64,000 bases of DNA from Aselliscus stoliczkanus (lineage: Eukaryota; Chordata; Mammalia; Chiroptera; Hipposideridae), in the NCBI GenBank assembly GCA_033961575.1, contig CM066737.1:84316271-84380270 (forward strand), written 5' to 3'. Positions 22,965-34,524 of the stretch are shown here, in pieces (position 1 is the stretch's first letter; each line of letters begins with the position of its first letter). A model generated the notes under the pieces. The model had not been told where the DNA came from, made no database searches, and was given only the letters and a program-made list of their open reading frames with translations. A program made the position numbers and the translations under genes.

Positions 22965-24689
22965 CATTTTCTATTCTTAAACACAGGCATTAGTGACTTA
23001 AAAACAACAGCATGCATACTACATCTATGTAACCAGCAGAACTTAACTTGTAAGCTATTGTTTAAGTAACTACTAGGTGCATCTATTCTTGGAGGACTGT
23101 GGTACACTCATAAGTGTAAGGGAAGCTGTTTAAGAAAATATTAATCTTTTTTTGAGATTTATAAAAATAAATGTATAATTATCTTATTTCACAATTTTTC
23201 ACATGCATCTTATTTTCAGACATATCACTGTTTTAAAGAATGATAAATAATATGCAGACCTGGAAGTAAAGTACAGCCCGTTTACAATCCATGCTCTAAA
23301 TGGCACTGTTTTCTACTTGGGCTGAACTCTCCCATACAAAGGCACACAAGACAGGAAGGCACTCTAGACACAGGAAATTCAGGCCACTAAGACATCTGCT
23401 GAAACACTGAGTTTTGCTTTTGCAAAAGTTTGGCATGGTTCTCTGTGAGCAGTTAGTTGTCCCAGATACAAAATCACACCAGGAATTAATTCCCCTGAAA
23501 CAAAGCTGAAGTCACAGGTTTTCTCTGTCTTTGGAAACCTCAGGCTGCTTTTTCAGCACTGCCCTTCTGAGCTTTGAAATGGCATAAACCCTCATATTCT
23601 GGAGATGATTTTTACACCCAAGGACATATTTGAATATCATTTTTCTTTTGGGGAGTGTCTCTCCAATGGTTGCTTGACATATTATTAAATGTGTCACCTC
23701 TCCCAATTAAAATATCCTTTTAAAAGCCAAGTGCCACTCTCAGTACTGCAATAGCTAAAACAAAGTAGAATCAGGAATATTTTTCACATCCGTGGTAGTG
23801 GTAGAGCCAGAAAATGAATTGGATTCCCTTAGATGAATTTTTATGGATCAGCAGATTTATTCAGAGTTACTTAAAAAGCAGTTAACATTCCATTAGTAAC
23901 AAACTATTATCTGTGTCAGCAGTAAGACACTCTTCAGTAATTTATTTTAGTGCAAGAACTGACTTCAGAAAAATTGCAATTATTGAATACCTAACAGGCA
24001 AATAAATACTGAGGCAAAACTGGCTCATTTTTCTTATAGAATTATGGACATTATCTTTGATTCTTTGCTTCATTTAATGAAAACATTTGGCTGTTTTATT
24101 TTCTGGAAGTTTATGATCAGGAAAGAGAAAATGACTTTTTTAAAAAGAACAGGAAAGCTAACATATGTCTACAAAGCTCATAGCAATCAGTTCACTAACA
24201 AGTGCTTGGAGCTAATGTATGAAGGGGTTGGGATTTCCCAAGCCCGTGTTGTGGGCCAGGGACATGAAGAGAGGCCTGGCCTCAAATGCGGGAGAATCTT
24301 GGAGTGGCCAGCATTCAAAGGCTCATTAATGGGAAATGCCCTTCACTTTGACTGCATTGGGCTTAACCTCAGCCCCTATACTTTATACTTTCTCTTGGTA
24401 TTGAAAAAATGGAAGCAGATAGTAGAAAAATCCCAAAGGGGTCTGTTAGTTATGCTGAAGTCAGCTTCCCATGGAATAGAGAGGTTCAAATCGCCGAGCC
24501 CCTTGTGACTTTTGAAATAAATGAAGGGCCAGAACGCTAGAGGAAACTGAAAGCATCCATGTTATTTTTTTCTCTGAGTTCATGAAATGAATCTGAAGCT
24601 AGACCTCTTCTCCTGGGAAGATGGGAGTAAATGTACTTATCCTTTTTCTTCCCAATAATTGTAACTAAATCTATCTATTAATATATATC
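22965..24689. other. No gene recognised; intergenic sequence
   Basis: A 154-codon plus-strand frame (24044-24505) has no domain, splice or homology support and is regarded as chance. Confidence 0.4.
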
Positions 24690-25740
24690 TCAAAGAGGGA
24701 GAGAAGAAGGCAGACTGGCTAAGGACAACTTTGGAACTCAAGAACGGACTAGGAAAAGGTCAACCTAGCAGACAGAAACTTAGACAGTAACTTCTCTACT
24801 CCAGCCAAACACCATAGAAAAAGGCCTACATCTTTACATTCATACTTACCAGGCTGTAATGAAGGCCACAACCCTTCCCCCCACGGCCAGTGGTGGCAGA
24901 GAAGGCTGAGTAGGGGGAGGGGCTTCCATATTCATCACTGCTAGGCAGTAATAAGGCTCTGCTCCCCACTGTCAGGGGAGACCACAAGGAAAGCCTGGAT
25001 ATCTACTTCCACCTGCAGTAACAAGGTGCTCCTGCCCCTCCCAGGTGAGGGGGTTGGAGACACAGGACTTCCACCCCCCCTCACTCAGGATGAGGAAACC
25101 CTCCTTATGGAGTCATTTAATGCCATGTGAGGAACAACACCCAGGCACTCCTAGCCCACCTGCCATAGAAATGTCAGTGGAAGCCCAGGAGGGAGCAGGA
25201 AGCCCCATCCTACCCAAGAGTATTAAGCAGGCCCCCAGTGCCTGAGTGCCAATGGAGGCCCAGTGGGAAACCTGGACTTCTGCCCTCCGGTCATAGGAAC
25301 AAGTTGGTGTCCTGTCGTCTCCTGTTGGTGTGCTGTCCTATGAAACCAACTAAAACAGAAAGTTTAAATAAGATTCAGGATCTCATAACATAATACCCAA
25401 AACGTAGACGTTTCCAATAAGAATCCTTTTTCATATTGATAACCAAAAAGATCTAAATTTGAATGAAAAAATACAATAAAGGCCAACACCAAGCTGGCTG
25501 AGATATTACAATGGTCTGACAAAGATTTGAAAGCAGCCATCTTCAATAAATAACAACATAAAAGCTTCAAGAAGCAACTATGAACATGTTTGAAACAATA
25601 GAGAGTATTATCAAAGAAACAGAAAGGCACAGCAGAGAAATGGATGATATAAGGAAATACCAAATAGAAACTTTAGAACTGAAAAACACAGTAACAAACA
25701 AACAAAAAAACCCCATTGGATAGTACATAATACTCCAAAC
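24690..25740 (+). mobile_element. Old L1 5' UTR and ORF1 start remnant
   Basis: GC-rich segment with GGGGGAGGGGCTTCCATATT, followed by an A-rich ORF1-like segment (GAAACAGAAAGGCACAGCAG, GAACTGAAAAACACAGTAAC). Order and composition match ancient L1 5' ends. Confidence 0.55.
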
Positions 25741-25839
25741 CACAGATACAAGAAATGGTGAATCCTTCCATCTTATATGCTAATTTTATCACTAATGTTT
25801 TACTCATCAGCAACATCAACATGAAAAACTGAGCAACTG

Positions 25840-25980
25840 GGATGGCCGAGTGGCTCAGTTGGTTAAGAGCTCGCTCAAGAGTGCGAGCTGAGCTCTGAGC
25901 AACAGCAGTTCGATGCCCAGCCCAAGTTGAGTTGCCAACAGGTGGTAGGATGGCTCAGCTAAAAAACAAAAAAAAAGAGA
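25840..25980 (+). mobile_element. SINE-A, first half of an A+B composite
   Basis: Head GGGATGGCCGAGTGGCTCAG, body and A-rich tail; immediately followed by SINE-B. The target duplication ACTGAGCAAC precedes this element and recurs only after the SINE-B. Confidence 0.88.
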
Positions 25981-25983
25981 TTG

Positions 25984-26100
25984 GGCCGGCCGAGTGGCGC
26001 GGTGGTTGGGACCTGGCTTGGGACGCCAGCGACCCCGGTTCGGATCCCACATATGAGGGCCAGTGACACTGCCCTCTAAAAAAACCAACAACAATAATAA
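25984..26100 (+). mobile_element. SINE-B, second half of an A+B composite
   Basis: Head GGGCCGGCCGAGTGGCGCGG, B-box-like GGTTCGGATCC, hairpin end, A/C-rich tail to ACTGAGCAAC. No separate target duplication of its own is evident. Confidence 0.88.
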
Positions 26101-26394
26101 CAAAATACTGAGCAACACCAGTAACTGAAATAGTATCGTCATTGAATAACATTTTTCAGTTTTACTATAAATGTGAGCCAATCCCAGTATTTGCATCTAG
26201 TCCATTTAAAAACACACACTTAACTCAGAAATTAGATATAATATTCAGAGAATAGATTTAGCATTAAAAGAATAAAATATATAAGGCCAATTATAATTGA
26301 GATATTATTCCTCAGAAATATCCCCAAAGATGAAGTAACAGTCACAAAATTATATTCAATTCTACTTAAGACCAAGAAATATGTTGGAAAAAAC

Positions 26395-26400
26395 TTTATT
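26395..26400 (-). terminator. Candidate polyadenylation signal overlapping the CFAP47 stop codon
   Basis: On the minus strand the last codons read AAA AAA TAA A, so bases 3-5 of an AATAAA hexamer are the TAA stop. A CA dinucleotide and a GT/T-rich run (TTGGTCTT) follow within about 30 nt, as expected for a cleavage site and its downstream element. No other AATAAA was noticed on this strand in the next ~200 bp. Confidence 0.5.
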
Positions 26401-26605
26401 TTTTTGACACTGCAGGAAAACCCTCGAAGGTAGAGGACCTCTTTGTCTTTATGTGTTTAACATTTTCAAGGACAAATTTGCGCTGAACAACTGGCTTGCT
26501 GTCAAACATCTTGTTAGTAGCATCAATTTTGGCTTTTACATTCTTTGGTGGCTTGATAACTTGAGGGAATCCATTGACAGCATACAAATTGTACATTTTC
26601 TTTGT
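26396..26605 (-). CDS. CFAP47: CFAP47 terminal coding exon with stop codon (210 nt)
   Basis: The acceptor is CTTTCTTTATTTCCAG|, entering in phase 0. It encodes 69 residues: TKKMYNLYAVNGFPQVIKPP, KNVKAKIDATNKMFDSKPVV, then a basic tail ending SSTFEGFPAVSKK, followed by TAA. Joined to the previous exon it gives GTLAIETKKMYNLYAVNG, the closing strand pair of an ASH-type domain, which is strong evidence that the two exons are adjacent in the transcript. The last ~45 residues are Lys/Val-rich and look like an unstructured C-terminal tail. The stop codon TAA is embedded in an AATAAA hexamer, so the 3' UTR may be only about 10-35 nt long. Confidence 0.87.
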   Translation of the reverse strand, partial: TKKMYNLYAVNGFPQVIKPPKNVKAKIDATNKMFDSKPVVQRKFVLENVKHIKTKRSSTFEGFPAVSKK

Positions 26606-27075
26606 CTGGAAATAAAGAAAGGGAGAAATTTTATGCAAAATATACAAGGACTGAGAAAAATGTAGGAAAATGTTTACCAAATTTACCTTCCCTCTTCTCC
26701 ATGTAATGTATAGGAAAGGTACAAACCTGAAATGGCACCAATAATAACAAGTAATGAACATGGAAAATAAATTCAGGAAAGCATTTGGTTTTACGCGTTG
26801 GAAACAATACCTTGCAAGATGAACCTGTATATGAGAATTTAAATGTGGCTACAGAATCGACTGATAATATATGAGCATGGTGCAAAAAGATTAATGACAA
26901 TCATAATCTAAATCCAAGTCAGTACCACTTGTACAGGGATTTACGTTAAAATCCTTAATTTCTTTTGAATATATGCACAGCATTGCAATACTAAATTAGG
27001 CAGTCTAGCATTTTCTGCATGTTTCCGTTTATATGAACTAACTATCATTGTTCTTGCAGAATTTCCTGATGCTAC

Positions 27076-27191
27076 CTGTGTTCGTCTAGGCCTTCTTTCT
27101 CACAGTAAGATTTGTACCATGTATGTTCAGAAAACTTATTCCGGATAAGTCCAGGCCAAGTGAACATGGCAGTACCATCAGGGTTTAATAT
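27076..27191 (-). other. Possible alternative or cryptic exon in the last CFAP47 intron
   Basis: A 116-nt open segment bounded by an AG acceptor (TTCTTTGGTAG|) and a good donor (CACAG|GTAGCA) reads ILNPDGTAMFTWPGLIRNKF and then SEHTWYKSYCEKEGLDEH in phase 0. It is unusually protein-like (two Trp, two Cys, three Tyr/His clusters). Used between the last two exons it would leave two bases and shift the final exon out of frame; if its donor is skipped the frame stops at once (AGG TAG). I do not recognise the peptide. It may be chance, a decayed exon or an alternative C-terminus. Confidence 0.2.
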
Positions 27192-27509
27192 CTACCAAAG
27201 AATGTTAAATGCAGGCATTTCTTGCACATCTGGAATGGCCCTATTTTAATCATAACTGGCCCTTATTTCTAGTGTTCATAGTAATTATATACTCAGAAAT
27301 CAATGAGTCAAAAGTGGAACAAACGAAGAGCCATACTGCAACTGAGTGAAATGACACTTTACTTCATATAACGATGTTCAATTCAGAAAACAAAGCTACA
27401 TCTTGGTGGATTGTGCATATGTCATTGTAAATTTTTACAATGCAAATGACCCACTTCATGAGTACAAATGGATGAGCTACATGAGACCTACACCCATTGT
27501 TCCTCTGTT

Positions 27510-28112
27510 GTGATGGAAGAGTTCTGTATCTCAGTTGTGACTGTAGTTACAAACATGTATACACGGGTTCAAATTGCCTAGAACCACACACACACAATGC
27601 TGAAAACGGAAGGTTTCTAGCCTAGTCAACAGTATTTTATCAATGTCAATTTCCTTGTTTTGATATTTTACTACAGCTATATCAGATGTCACTATTGGAA
27701 AGAAAGCAGGGAGGATTCTCAGGACTCTATGTGCTAGTCTTGCAATTTCTTATAAGTCTATACATATATTTTTAAGTTAAAGAAATATGAGATTTATGAG
27801 TCAATTATTAATGTGAACACTAAATAGATATCGTATATGTGCTGATATTAAGGAACTGTTCATTTTTAGAGGTGATCATGGTATCATGGTTATGAATTTT
27901 GTCTTTTAGAAATTAATAGAATATATTTGCAGATACTAAGATGTCTGGAATTTTCTTCAAAATAATATGGAAGGTGGGGGAGAGGTGAGAATATACTTGA
28001 AGCAGGATTGGACATGAGTTGATAAATGTTCATACTGGATGAAAAGTGCATGGAGATGAATTATTCTATTTCTCCACATATTTGGAATTTTGCATAATAA
28101 AAAGAGGACCAA
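27510..28112 (+). mobile_element. Old L1 3' UTR remnant
   Basis: GTTCTGTATCTCAGTTGTGA ... GTTACAAACATGTATACACG ... TTTGGAATTTTGCATAATAA follows the layout of ancient L1M 3' ends. Just 3' of CFAP47's last intron boundary region, inside the last intron. Confidence 0.55.
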
Positions 28113-28392
28113 CAAAATGGTGATTTCTTAAACATACTTCAATTTCCCCCACATAAGCTTTATCAAATTGTACTTGAGACTAAATGAAAATGTCATATTC
28201 TGAGATGATGCCATATACCAAGTTTTCTCTCACAAAACCTTGTCAGTTCTGTTGCCAGTGATTGAATTGTCAAATCAACACAGGGAAACCAGGCACAGAT
28301 TTAGCTGGCAAAGTCTCCTAAGTAGTTAATTTCAGAAGTGTCCAGTGCATGCTAGATAAAAGGCATACCATTGCAATTTGTAACTCTATTTC

Positions 28393-28491
28393 TTTTTTGA
28401 GGGCAGTGTCACTGGCCCTCCTATGTGGGACCCGAACTGGGGCCGCTGGCTTCCCAAGCCAGTGCTTAACCATTGCGACACTTGGCCGGCC
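28393..28491 (-). mobile_element. SINE-B
   Basis: TGAGGGCAGTGTCACTGGCC at the left, reversed head GACACTTGGCCGGCCCT at the right; flanks (T)TATTTCTT. Confidence 0.88.
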
Positions 28492-29476
28492 CTCATAAGT
28501 ATGCCCTTATTTCTTAACAAGCAGGTACACCAACATGATCATTTGAAATCAAGTATCAATGCAGCAAAGGGCTATGTGCAGCAAGATTCCAAAGGCTTTA
28601 AATTTATATTATCTGAGTTGGAAGAACTCTGAAAAAGATGAAAATTATAAGTAATTTTCTCAAGCAATATTCAACTTTATTCTTTCCTCTATTCATTAAA
28701 GCAGTACCAACACATTTTTTTCTGCACATGGAACTGCCTGATTAGTGTCTTATTTAGAAGTCTAGTGATCACTCTGGCATCAACAGTTGTGTCATGAAAC
28801 ATGACTACATGTCCTTTGTGCTTGTGCTACTAAAATAGACAGTGTCATTTTTTTCATAAATAATTTCAAAATTGTCTTTAGCCTAAATGATCTTAGTAAA
28901 ATCGTTCTGTGAAATTTTATGGAGAAGTTTGGCTTACTAGATAAATATTTTTCAAAATTGTTTTTACCTTACCTCTTAATGAAATGATCACTTTAACAGA
29001 CTAATGGCCCATTTTACATTGTGTTTTTTTCAATTCAAAATAAATGGTATCTTCTGTTTAATTTTCTTCATTTAGACTGTAACATTTTTGACAATACCTT
29101 ATGCTTCAATGAAAGGTTTCAAAAATCTCTATCTCAAATCACCTGAAGTCCTTGAATAGGTTATTATAGAAAATATTATGTTAATACACAAATCACTTTG
29201 CAGTCAATATTTGTCTCTTCCACATTTCCTTAATATGGAAGGGAAATCATTTCTTACTTTCTACTGGTGATGACAACCTTTTTGTTATAGTCCACATTTA
29301 AAAGTTCTTCACTGGACAAAAGGAAATTAAAAAAGAGCAGTTGAAATACGTTGACTTTTGTAAGATAATGGTGCAATTCTTTATCTGTGATCATTGGGTG
29401 AAACCTTTTCTCCCTCGTTCATTTAATGTCTGTAGTGACATCAACCAGCCTGGACTACTGCTTCTATAGAACTCAC
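28492..29476. other. CFAP47 last intron, unique-looking sequence
   Basis: No further exon or named repeat recognised. Confidence 0.45.
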
Positions 29477-29645
29477 CTCTATTGCTAATGTTCCTTTGTA
29501 TTTCCTATTGAGTATTCGGGGTATAAAGCCCACGATGATGACAGTTCCTTTAGTGCCATAAGGAGGAATTTCTCCAGAACCAGGTCTCACAAAAAACTCA
29601 GGATCACTGCCAGATAGGAAGTGTGCAGTGAAGCGCTCAGCATAA
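29477..29645 (-). CDS. CFAP47: CFAP47 penultimate exon (169 nt)
   Basis: It has a strong acceptor (TTTATTTTTTTCCAG|) and a consensus donor GAG|GTGAGT. After the split Ser codon it reads YAERFTAHFLSGSDPEFFV, then RPGSGEIPPYGTKGTVIIVG, FIPRILNRKYKGTLAIE, and ends in phase 0. The pattern PEFFVRPGSGEIPPYGTKGT, followed by a hydrophobic strand and F-x-P, is a classical ASH domain layout: residues before the GT turn form one strand, VIIVGFIP the next, and GTLAIE the start of the last strand, which continues into the final exon. The exon therefore splits the last ASH-like domain of the protein. No disabling change is seen. Confidence 0.87.
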
Positions 29646-30021
29646 CTGGAAAAAAATAAATAAATATCATCTTTAAATTTTACCATTACCCTATTCTCTT
29701 TGTGAAAACTTGATGGATAGTGTATCATCTACTGCATCGGGCTATAGTTAAACACTAATGTTGCCATGCAGCTGTGAGTCTGACACTTGTTATCTTATGG
29801 AATGCTTGTAGAATAATAGCAAGGAAGTATTTTAAAAATTACCAAAGAGTGTCATTCTTCCCAGTGTGACAAAATGGAATCTTGAAAATTTTGTCTATCA
29901 CATCCTATATATAATGTACAAACAATAAATTGGATTTCCCTATAAAAATTGAAATAATTCAATATCTTAAAATGAAAATTCAACCATTTGCAAATAAATT
30001 CATATCTAAAATGCTATTACA

Positions 30022-30119
30022 GGGGCCAGCCAAATGGCATGGTAGTTAAGAGCTGGCTTGGGAAGCCAGAGGCCCCGGTTCAGGTCCCACATATGAGGGG
30101 GACACTGCCCTCAAAAAAA
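30022..30119 (+). mobile_element. SINE-B (small 3' deletion)
   Basis: Head AGGGGCCAGCCAAATGGCAT, CACATATGAGGG, CACTGCCCTC and A-tail. Part of the terminal hairpin is lost. Flanks AAAATGCTATTA / AAAATGCCATTA. Confidence 0.88.
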
Positions 30120-30136
30120 AATGCCATTAAAAAATG

Positions 30137-30374
30137 CAGTTTCCTAGAACAGATTTACAAGTGAAACATTGAAGAAGAGATGGGAGGTTCAGGTTGAGAC
30201 TTACTCATCCATTCAGCAAATGTGTATTGAGTATCATGGCAGAGGGTTTGAAAAAGTAGACTATGGATATGGATGGCCTGGATTGGGATCCTAGCTCTAT
30301 CTAGGTACATGACTTCAGGCAATGTACTTAGTCTCTTTGTATCTCAGTTTTCATATATGTTAAATTATAAAGCC
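30137..30374 (+). repeat. Direct repeat unit 1 (includes a MIR)
   Basis: Near-identical to 30701-30950, starting CAGTTTCCTAGAACAGATTT. The second half (GGATCCTAGCTCTATCTAGG ... CTTTGTATCTCAGTTTTC) is a forward MIR. It lacks 12 bp near its end that unit 2 keeps. Confidence 0.9.
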
Positions 30375-30700
30375 TTTGTTTTTATTATTATTCCAATGTG
30401 ATATTTGTTCACTCTCCTTAGTTTCTGCTTGTGAAGTGAGATGAAACTACTTTACAGGTTCATTAAAAATACTTGGGCCTAAAGGTGGGTTGCTATGACC
30501 TGAAACGAACTGAGTGACATTTGCGAATCAAGTGACCATCTTCATGTCGAGGTTGATTGCATTTGAGATGAAGGCTGTGAAAGAAGGTGAGGAACCTCTT
30601 GGTGGAATAAAGCAGGGGAGAGGCAGAGTTCATAGGAGGCTGTATGTGAGGGACTTAAAATACAAACTGACGGGGGAGATTGAAAGTAGAAGGTAAAGAA

Positions 30701-30950
30701 CAGTTTCCTAGAACAGATTTACAAGTGAAACATTGAAGAAGAGATGGGAGGTTCAGTGTGAGACTTACTCATCCATTCAGCAAATGTGTATTGAGTATCA
30801 TGGCAGAGGGTTTGAAAAAGTGGACTATGGATATGGATGGCCTGGATTGGGATCCTAGCTCTATCTAGGTACATGACTTCAGGCAATGTACTTAGTCTCT
30901 TTGTATCTCAGTTTTCATATATGTTAAATAAAGTTAATTCCTATAAAGCC
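30701..30950 (+). repeat. Direct repeat unit 2 (includes a MIR)
   Basis: Matches 30137-30374 with only a few differences (for example CAGTGTGAG versus CAGGTTGAG, and one A/G). The MIR continues past its end (ATCAGTGCCTGACATATGGA), so this is probably the ancestral copy. Confidence 0.9.
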
Positions 30951-32341
30951 ATTAAATCAGTGCCTGACATATGGAGAGTGCTCTGTAAGCATTAATCAAT
31001 ATTAATATAGTAATCCTTATGATGTGGTTTTGAAACATTTTACTACCAGTTCTAGGCAATGATGCCTGATCCAATTCTGAACAAAGTCCAGTACTGGAAA
31101 TACAAAAGACGTAAGAGAAATCACAAAGAAATAAAACCTATATGTTGTCTAAGGAATATATATACATATGCCTGTACATGCCTGGCTGGGAAGATAAGGT
31201 GCATGCATTACAAGGAAAGCGAAAATTACACAGTGCTATAGGAGTTTAAGGTTTGACTGGTCAAGTAAGATTTTACTGTGATGAGAGGAACAATGAGTAG
31301 AATTTAGAAAGCTGGAGAGGTGAAAAGAAGGGTATTTTAGAAGCAGAAAGAAAATGAAGACAAGTGAGAAGGAGTAATGGATAAGACAGGCTCTGAGAAT
31401 AGTGACTTTCACCCATAAGACTGAGGAAGATCTGTTTTAGACAATAGAAAGAGGAACTCTGAGTAGGCTGGGATCATAAACAGCAAATATAACATAGATA
31501 ACACCTTAGGTAAGAAACAGGGAACTGTCAAATACTTTGAAAAAGGAAGTTACGTTGTAAGAACATTGTTTTAAGGAGATTGGTTTTACTACAATGTATA
31601 AAATGGATCGGAATGAAAGATAATTGCAATAGATCAAATATGAAGTGAAAGCCATCTGAAATAGGATGGTATTAGTGAGATAAAATATAAGAATTACGAG
31701 TGGCAGATGGCAACAGTGTTGTGTATAATTAAAAAATATTATTTGGGGTGATTATTCCCAACTTTTTTTTTTTTTTGGTCAATATTGCATTCGAGGAAAT
31801 TATTGGTTATGAGGAAATCATTTGAAACTATTTCACTAGCCCTGAAAAACTTTTTTGAATGCATTTAATCAATTCACATGTAGACCAAAATTCCTAATAA
31901 CTTAAAATTTCTTTGGAAGTTGTTGAATAAGACGACAACAGGTTTGAGATGGCTAAGTGAAAACCAGCCCTAACCAATAGGAAAGCTCCAAATATAACAG
32001 GTGATTATACATTTAAGTGTCCATCATTCATTTGGAACTAAGTATATAAAAAGCATTCAGGCATGTCTGGTGCCTTTGTAAAGTTAATTTCTGTGGTACA
32101 TACAGGGACCAGCATGAGCCATCATGAAACACAGGCAGGCAAGTCATTATTCGTTTTAGAAAAGAAAACCAGTAAGTTAAGCGCTGCCTTCCCATATTCC
32201 ACTACTCAGGTCTTGTACAGCATAAGTAGAGAATGTGCTCACTATGACCCAGTAACATGAAACCCTTCATTCTCCATTCATCAAAGCTTGTCTTTCTGTA
32301 CTCAGTAGACAATCTCTCTCTCATTAAGAAGGGATCTGACT
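30951..32341. other. CFAP47 intron, unique-looking sequence
   Basis: No exon or repeat family supported beyond the MIR end at its start. Confidence 0.45.
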
Positions 32342-32450
32342 GGGCCGGCCGAGTGGTGCGGTGGTTAAGCGCTGGCTTGGGAAGCCAGTGGCCCCGGTTC
32401 GGTCCCATGGTCCCACATATGAGGGCCAGTGACACTATCAAAAAAAAAAA
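32342..32450 (+). mobile_element. SINE-B
   Basis: Head GGGCCGGCCGAGTGGTGCGG, a GGTCCCAT duplication, A-tail. Perfect target duplication AAGAAGGGATCTGAC. Confidence 0.93.
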
Positions 32451-34413
32451 GAAGGGATCTGACCTACACAGACCCCATAGTAAAGAAGATTAAATTACCA
32501 TTAGACCACAGTCAGCACTTTAAATATAGAATTTCAGTCAGCACTTATATGCAACTATAGCGGATTTAAAAAAATTTATACAGGATTCAATTACAGTTGA
32601 CTGGGTTAAGTTAATAAATGCTCTCCCCCTCAAAATAATATAAAATAGGGGGACAAACTGTTAAAAATAGCCATTTCAGCATTCTGGAAACTGACCAAAT
32701 GTATACAACAGACTGAGAGGTGCATGAAAACTGCAGAACTTCAGATACACATAGTATAAGAAGTGACAAGCAAAACTATACATATTGGAATTTTAGTTTC
32801 TGGTTCTGCATGTAAGGAGCTTGGAAGTCACCACTCCATTCTAACAAGTAAAAAGCCAAACAGATGGGAAAAAAACATCAACAAATCTTCTTGGATCCAA
32901 AAGAGAGGGAAAGGAACAGGGCAAACGACTTATCTCAAGATTAGACAGAGAGGCAAATACAGAGCGGCACAGCTTACTGGAGCAGAGACCCACAAGTAGA
33001 AACCACCACAGGAACGAGCACCAGGATAGGAAAATCTGAACCAAAATTGACTAATTGCTGGAGGTTCCGTGCAGACAAGTCTGAGAATTAAAAACTCAAG
33101 GGGACCCAGTCATAAAGAGGCCCCACAATATTTTAAGATTTACCTCCAGTAATTTGAGCATATACCCACAGTAAATACCACAGAAAAATATCATCATGTC
33201 TCCTGCAGTGAGAGGGGAAAAGGAACCATTTTGAAATATCCCAGAGCACTGTTCTTAACAAGGTCTGCCCTCAGGGGAAACCAGTTGATCAGAGCCTAAC
33301 CTGCCGAAGTATTATCAGAGCCTAACTGACCTGAGGAATGGAAATACACAACTCCAGCCCAATCTAGCCATGCTGTCCCACCTAAGGGGGGAGAAAAACG
33401 GAGAAACACTTGTGAAGTTCACAGTCCAGAGGTATAGGATCACTAAAAGGCTGAGACCTAATCATAGGACTATAGAACTCTTTCCCTCTCCCCACACCAT
33501 ACGATCATGTTAGTAGAGGTATTTGACAGCAGTTCCTTTCACCAAGCATAACATGTCTGGCTATCAATAAAATAATTCAAGATAGACCAAAAGGCAAAAA
33601 AAACAATTTGAAGAGACAGAGCAAACATCAGAACCAAATGTGGCAGGGATGTCAGAATTATTAGAATGGTAATTTAAAACAAGTATGATTAATATGATAA
33701 GCACTGTAATGCATAAGGTAGACAGCATGCAAAAACAGACAGGTGGGCGATATGAGCAGAGAGATGGGAATTCTAAGAAAGAAACACAAAGAAATGCTGA
33801 GACAAACAAAACAAAACAAAACAAAACAAAACTCCCAAAAACCACTCTCAGAAATAAAGACTGTCTTTGATGGGTTTATTAGTAGACTGGATACGCCTGA
33901 GGAAAGAATCTCTGAGCTAGAGGATATATCAATAGAATCCTCGAAAACTGAAAAGCAAAGAGGACAAAGACTGGAAAAAACAAAAAGAACAGAATATCCA
34001 AGAACTGTGGGACAACTACAAATGATGTAACATACATGTAAAGGGAATACCAGGAAAAGGAAGAGAGAACAGAAGAAATATTTGAAACGATGATGACTGA
34101 GAATTTCCCCAAATCAATGACAGACACTAAATCACAGATGCAGGAAGCTGAGAGAACATAAAGCAAGATAAATGCCCCCCCCAAAACTATATCGAGGCAT
34201 ATAATTTTCGAATTAGAGAAGCCAGAGGGGGGAAAAACACCTTACGCATAGATGAACAAACATAAAATTACATCTGACTTCTCAGGAACCAAGAAAGGAA
34301 GAGACTCAAGTGAAATATTTAAAGTTTTGAGAAAAACAAAAACAAAAACAAAAAAACCCAGTAACCTAGAATTTTGTACCCTGTAGAAACATCCTTCAAA
34401 AGTGAAGGAGAAA

Positions 34414-34524
34414 GGGCCGGCCGAGTGATGAGGTGGTTAAGTGCTGGCTTGGGAAGCCAGTGGCCCTGGTTCGGTCCCACATATGAGGGCCAGTGACACT
34501 GCCCTCAAAAAACAAACAAACAAA
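34414..34524 (+). mobile_element. SINE-B in L1
   Basis: Head GGGCCGGCCGAGTGATGAGG. Perfect target duplication AAAAGTGAAGGAGAAA. Confidence 0.93.

Noticed and set aside
24044..24508. 154-codon plus-strand open frame
   Set aside because: No domain or composition typical of coding sequence and no supporting exon structure.
32342..32420. tRNA-like sequences with A- and B-box motifs at the heads of many repeats
   Set aside because: These are SINE heads with target duplications and A-tails, not functional tRNA genes; acceptor stems do not close.
33743..34030. 95-codon Lys/Glu-rich frame resembling a coiled coil
   Set aside because: It is the coiled-coil part of a decayed L1 ORF1 inside the L1 at 32640-39780.
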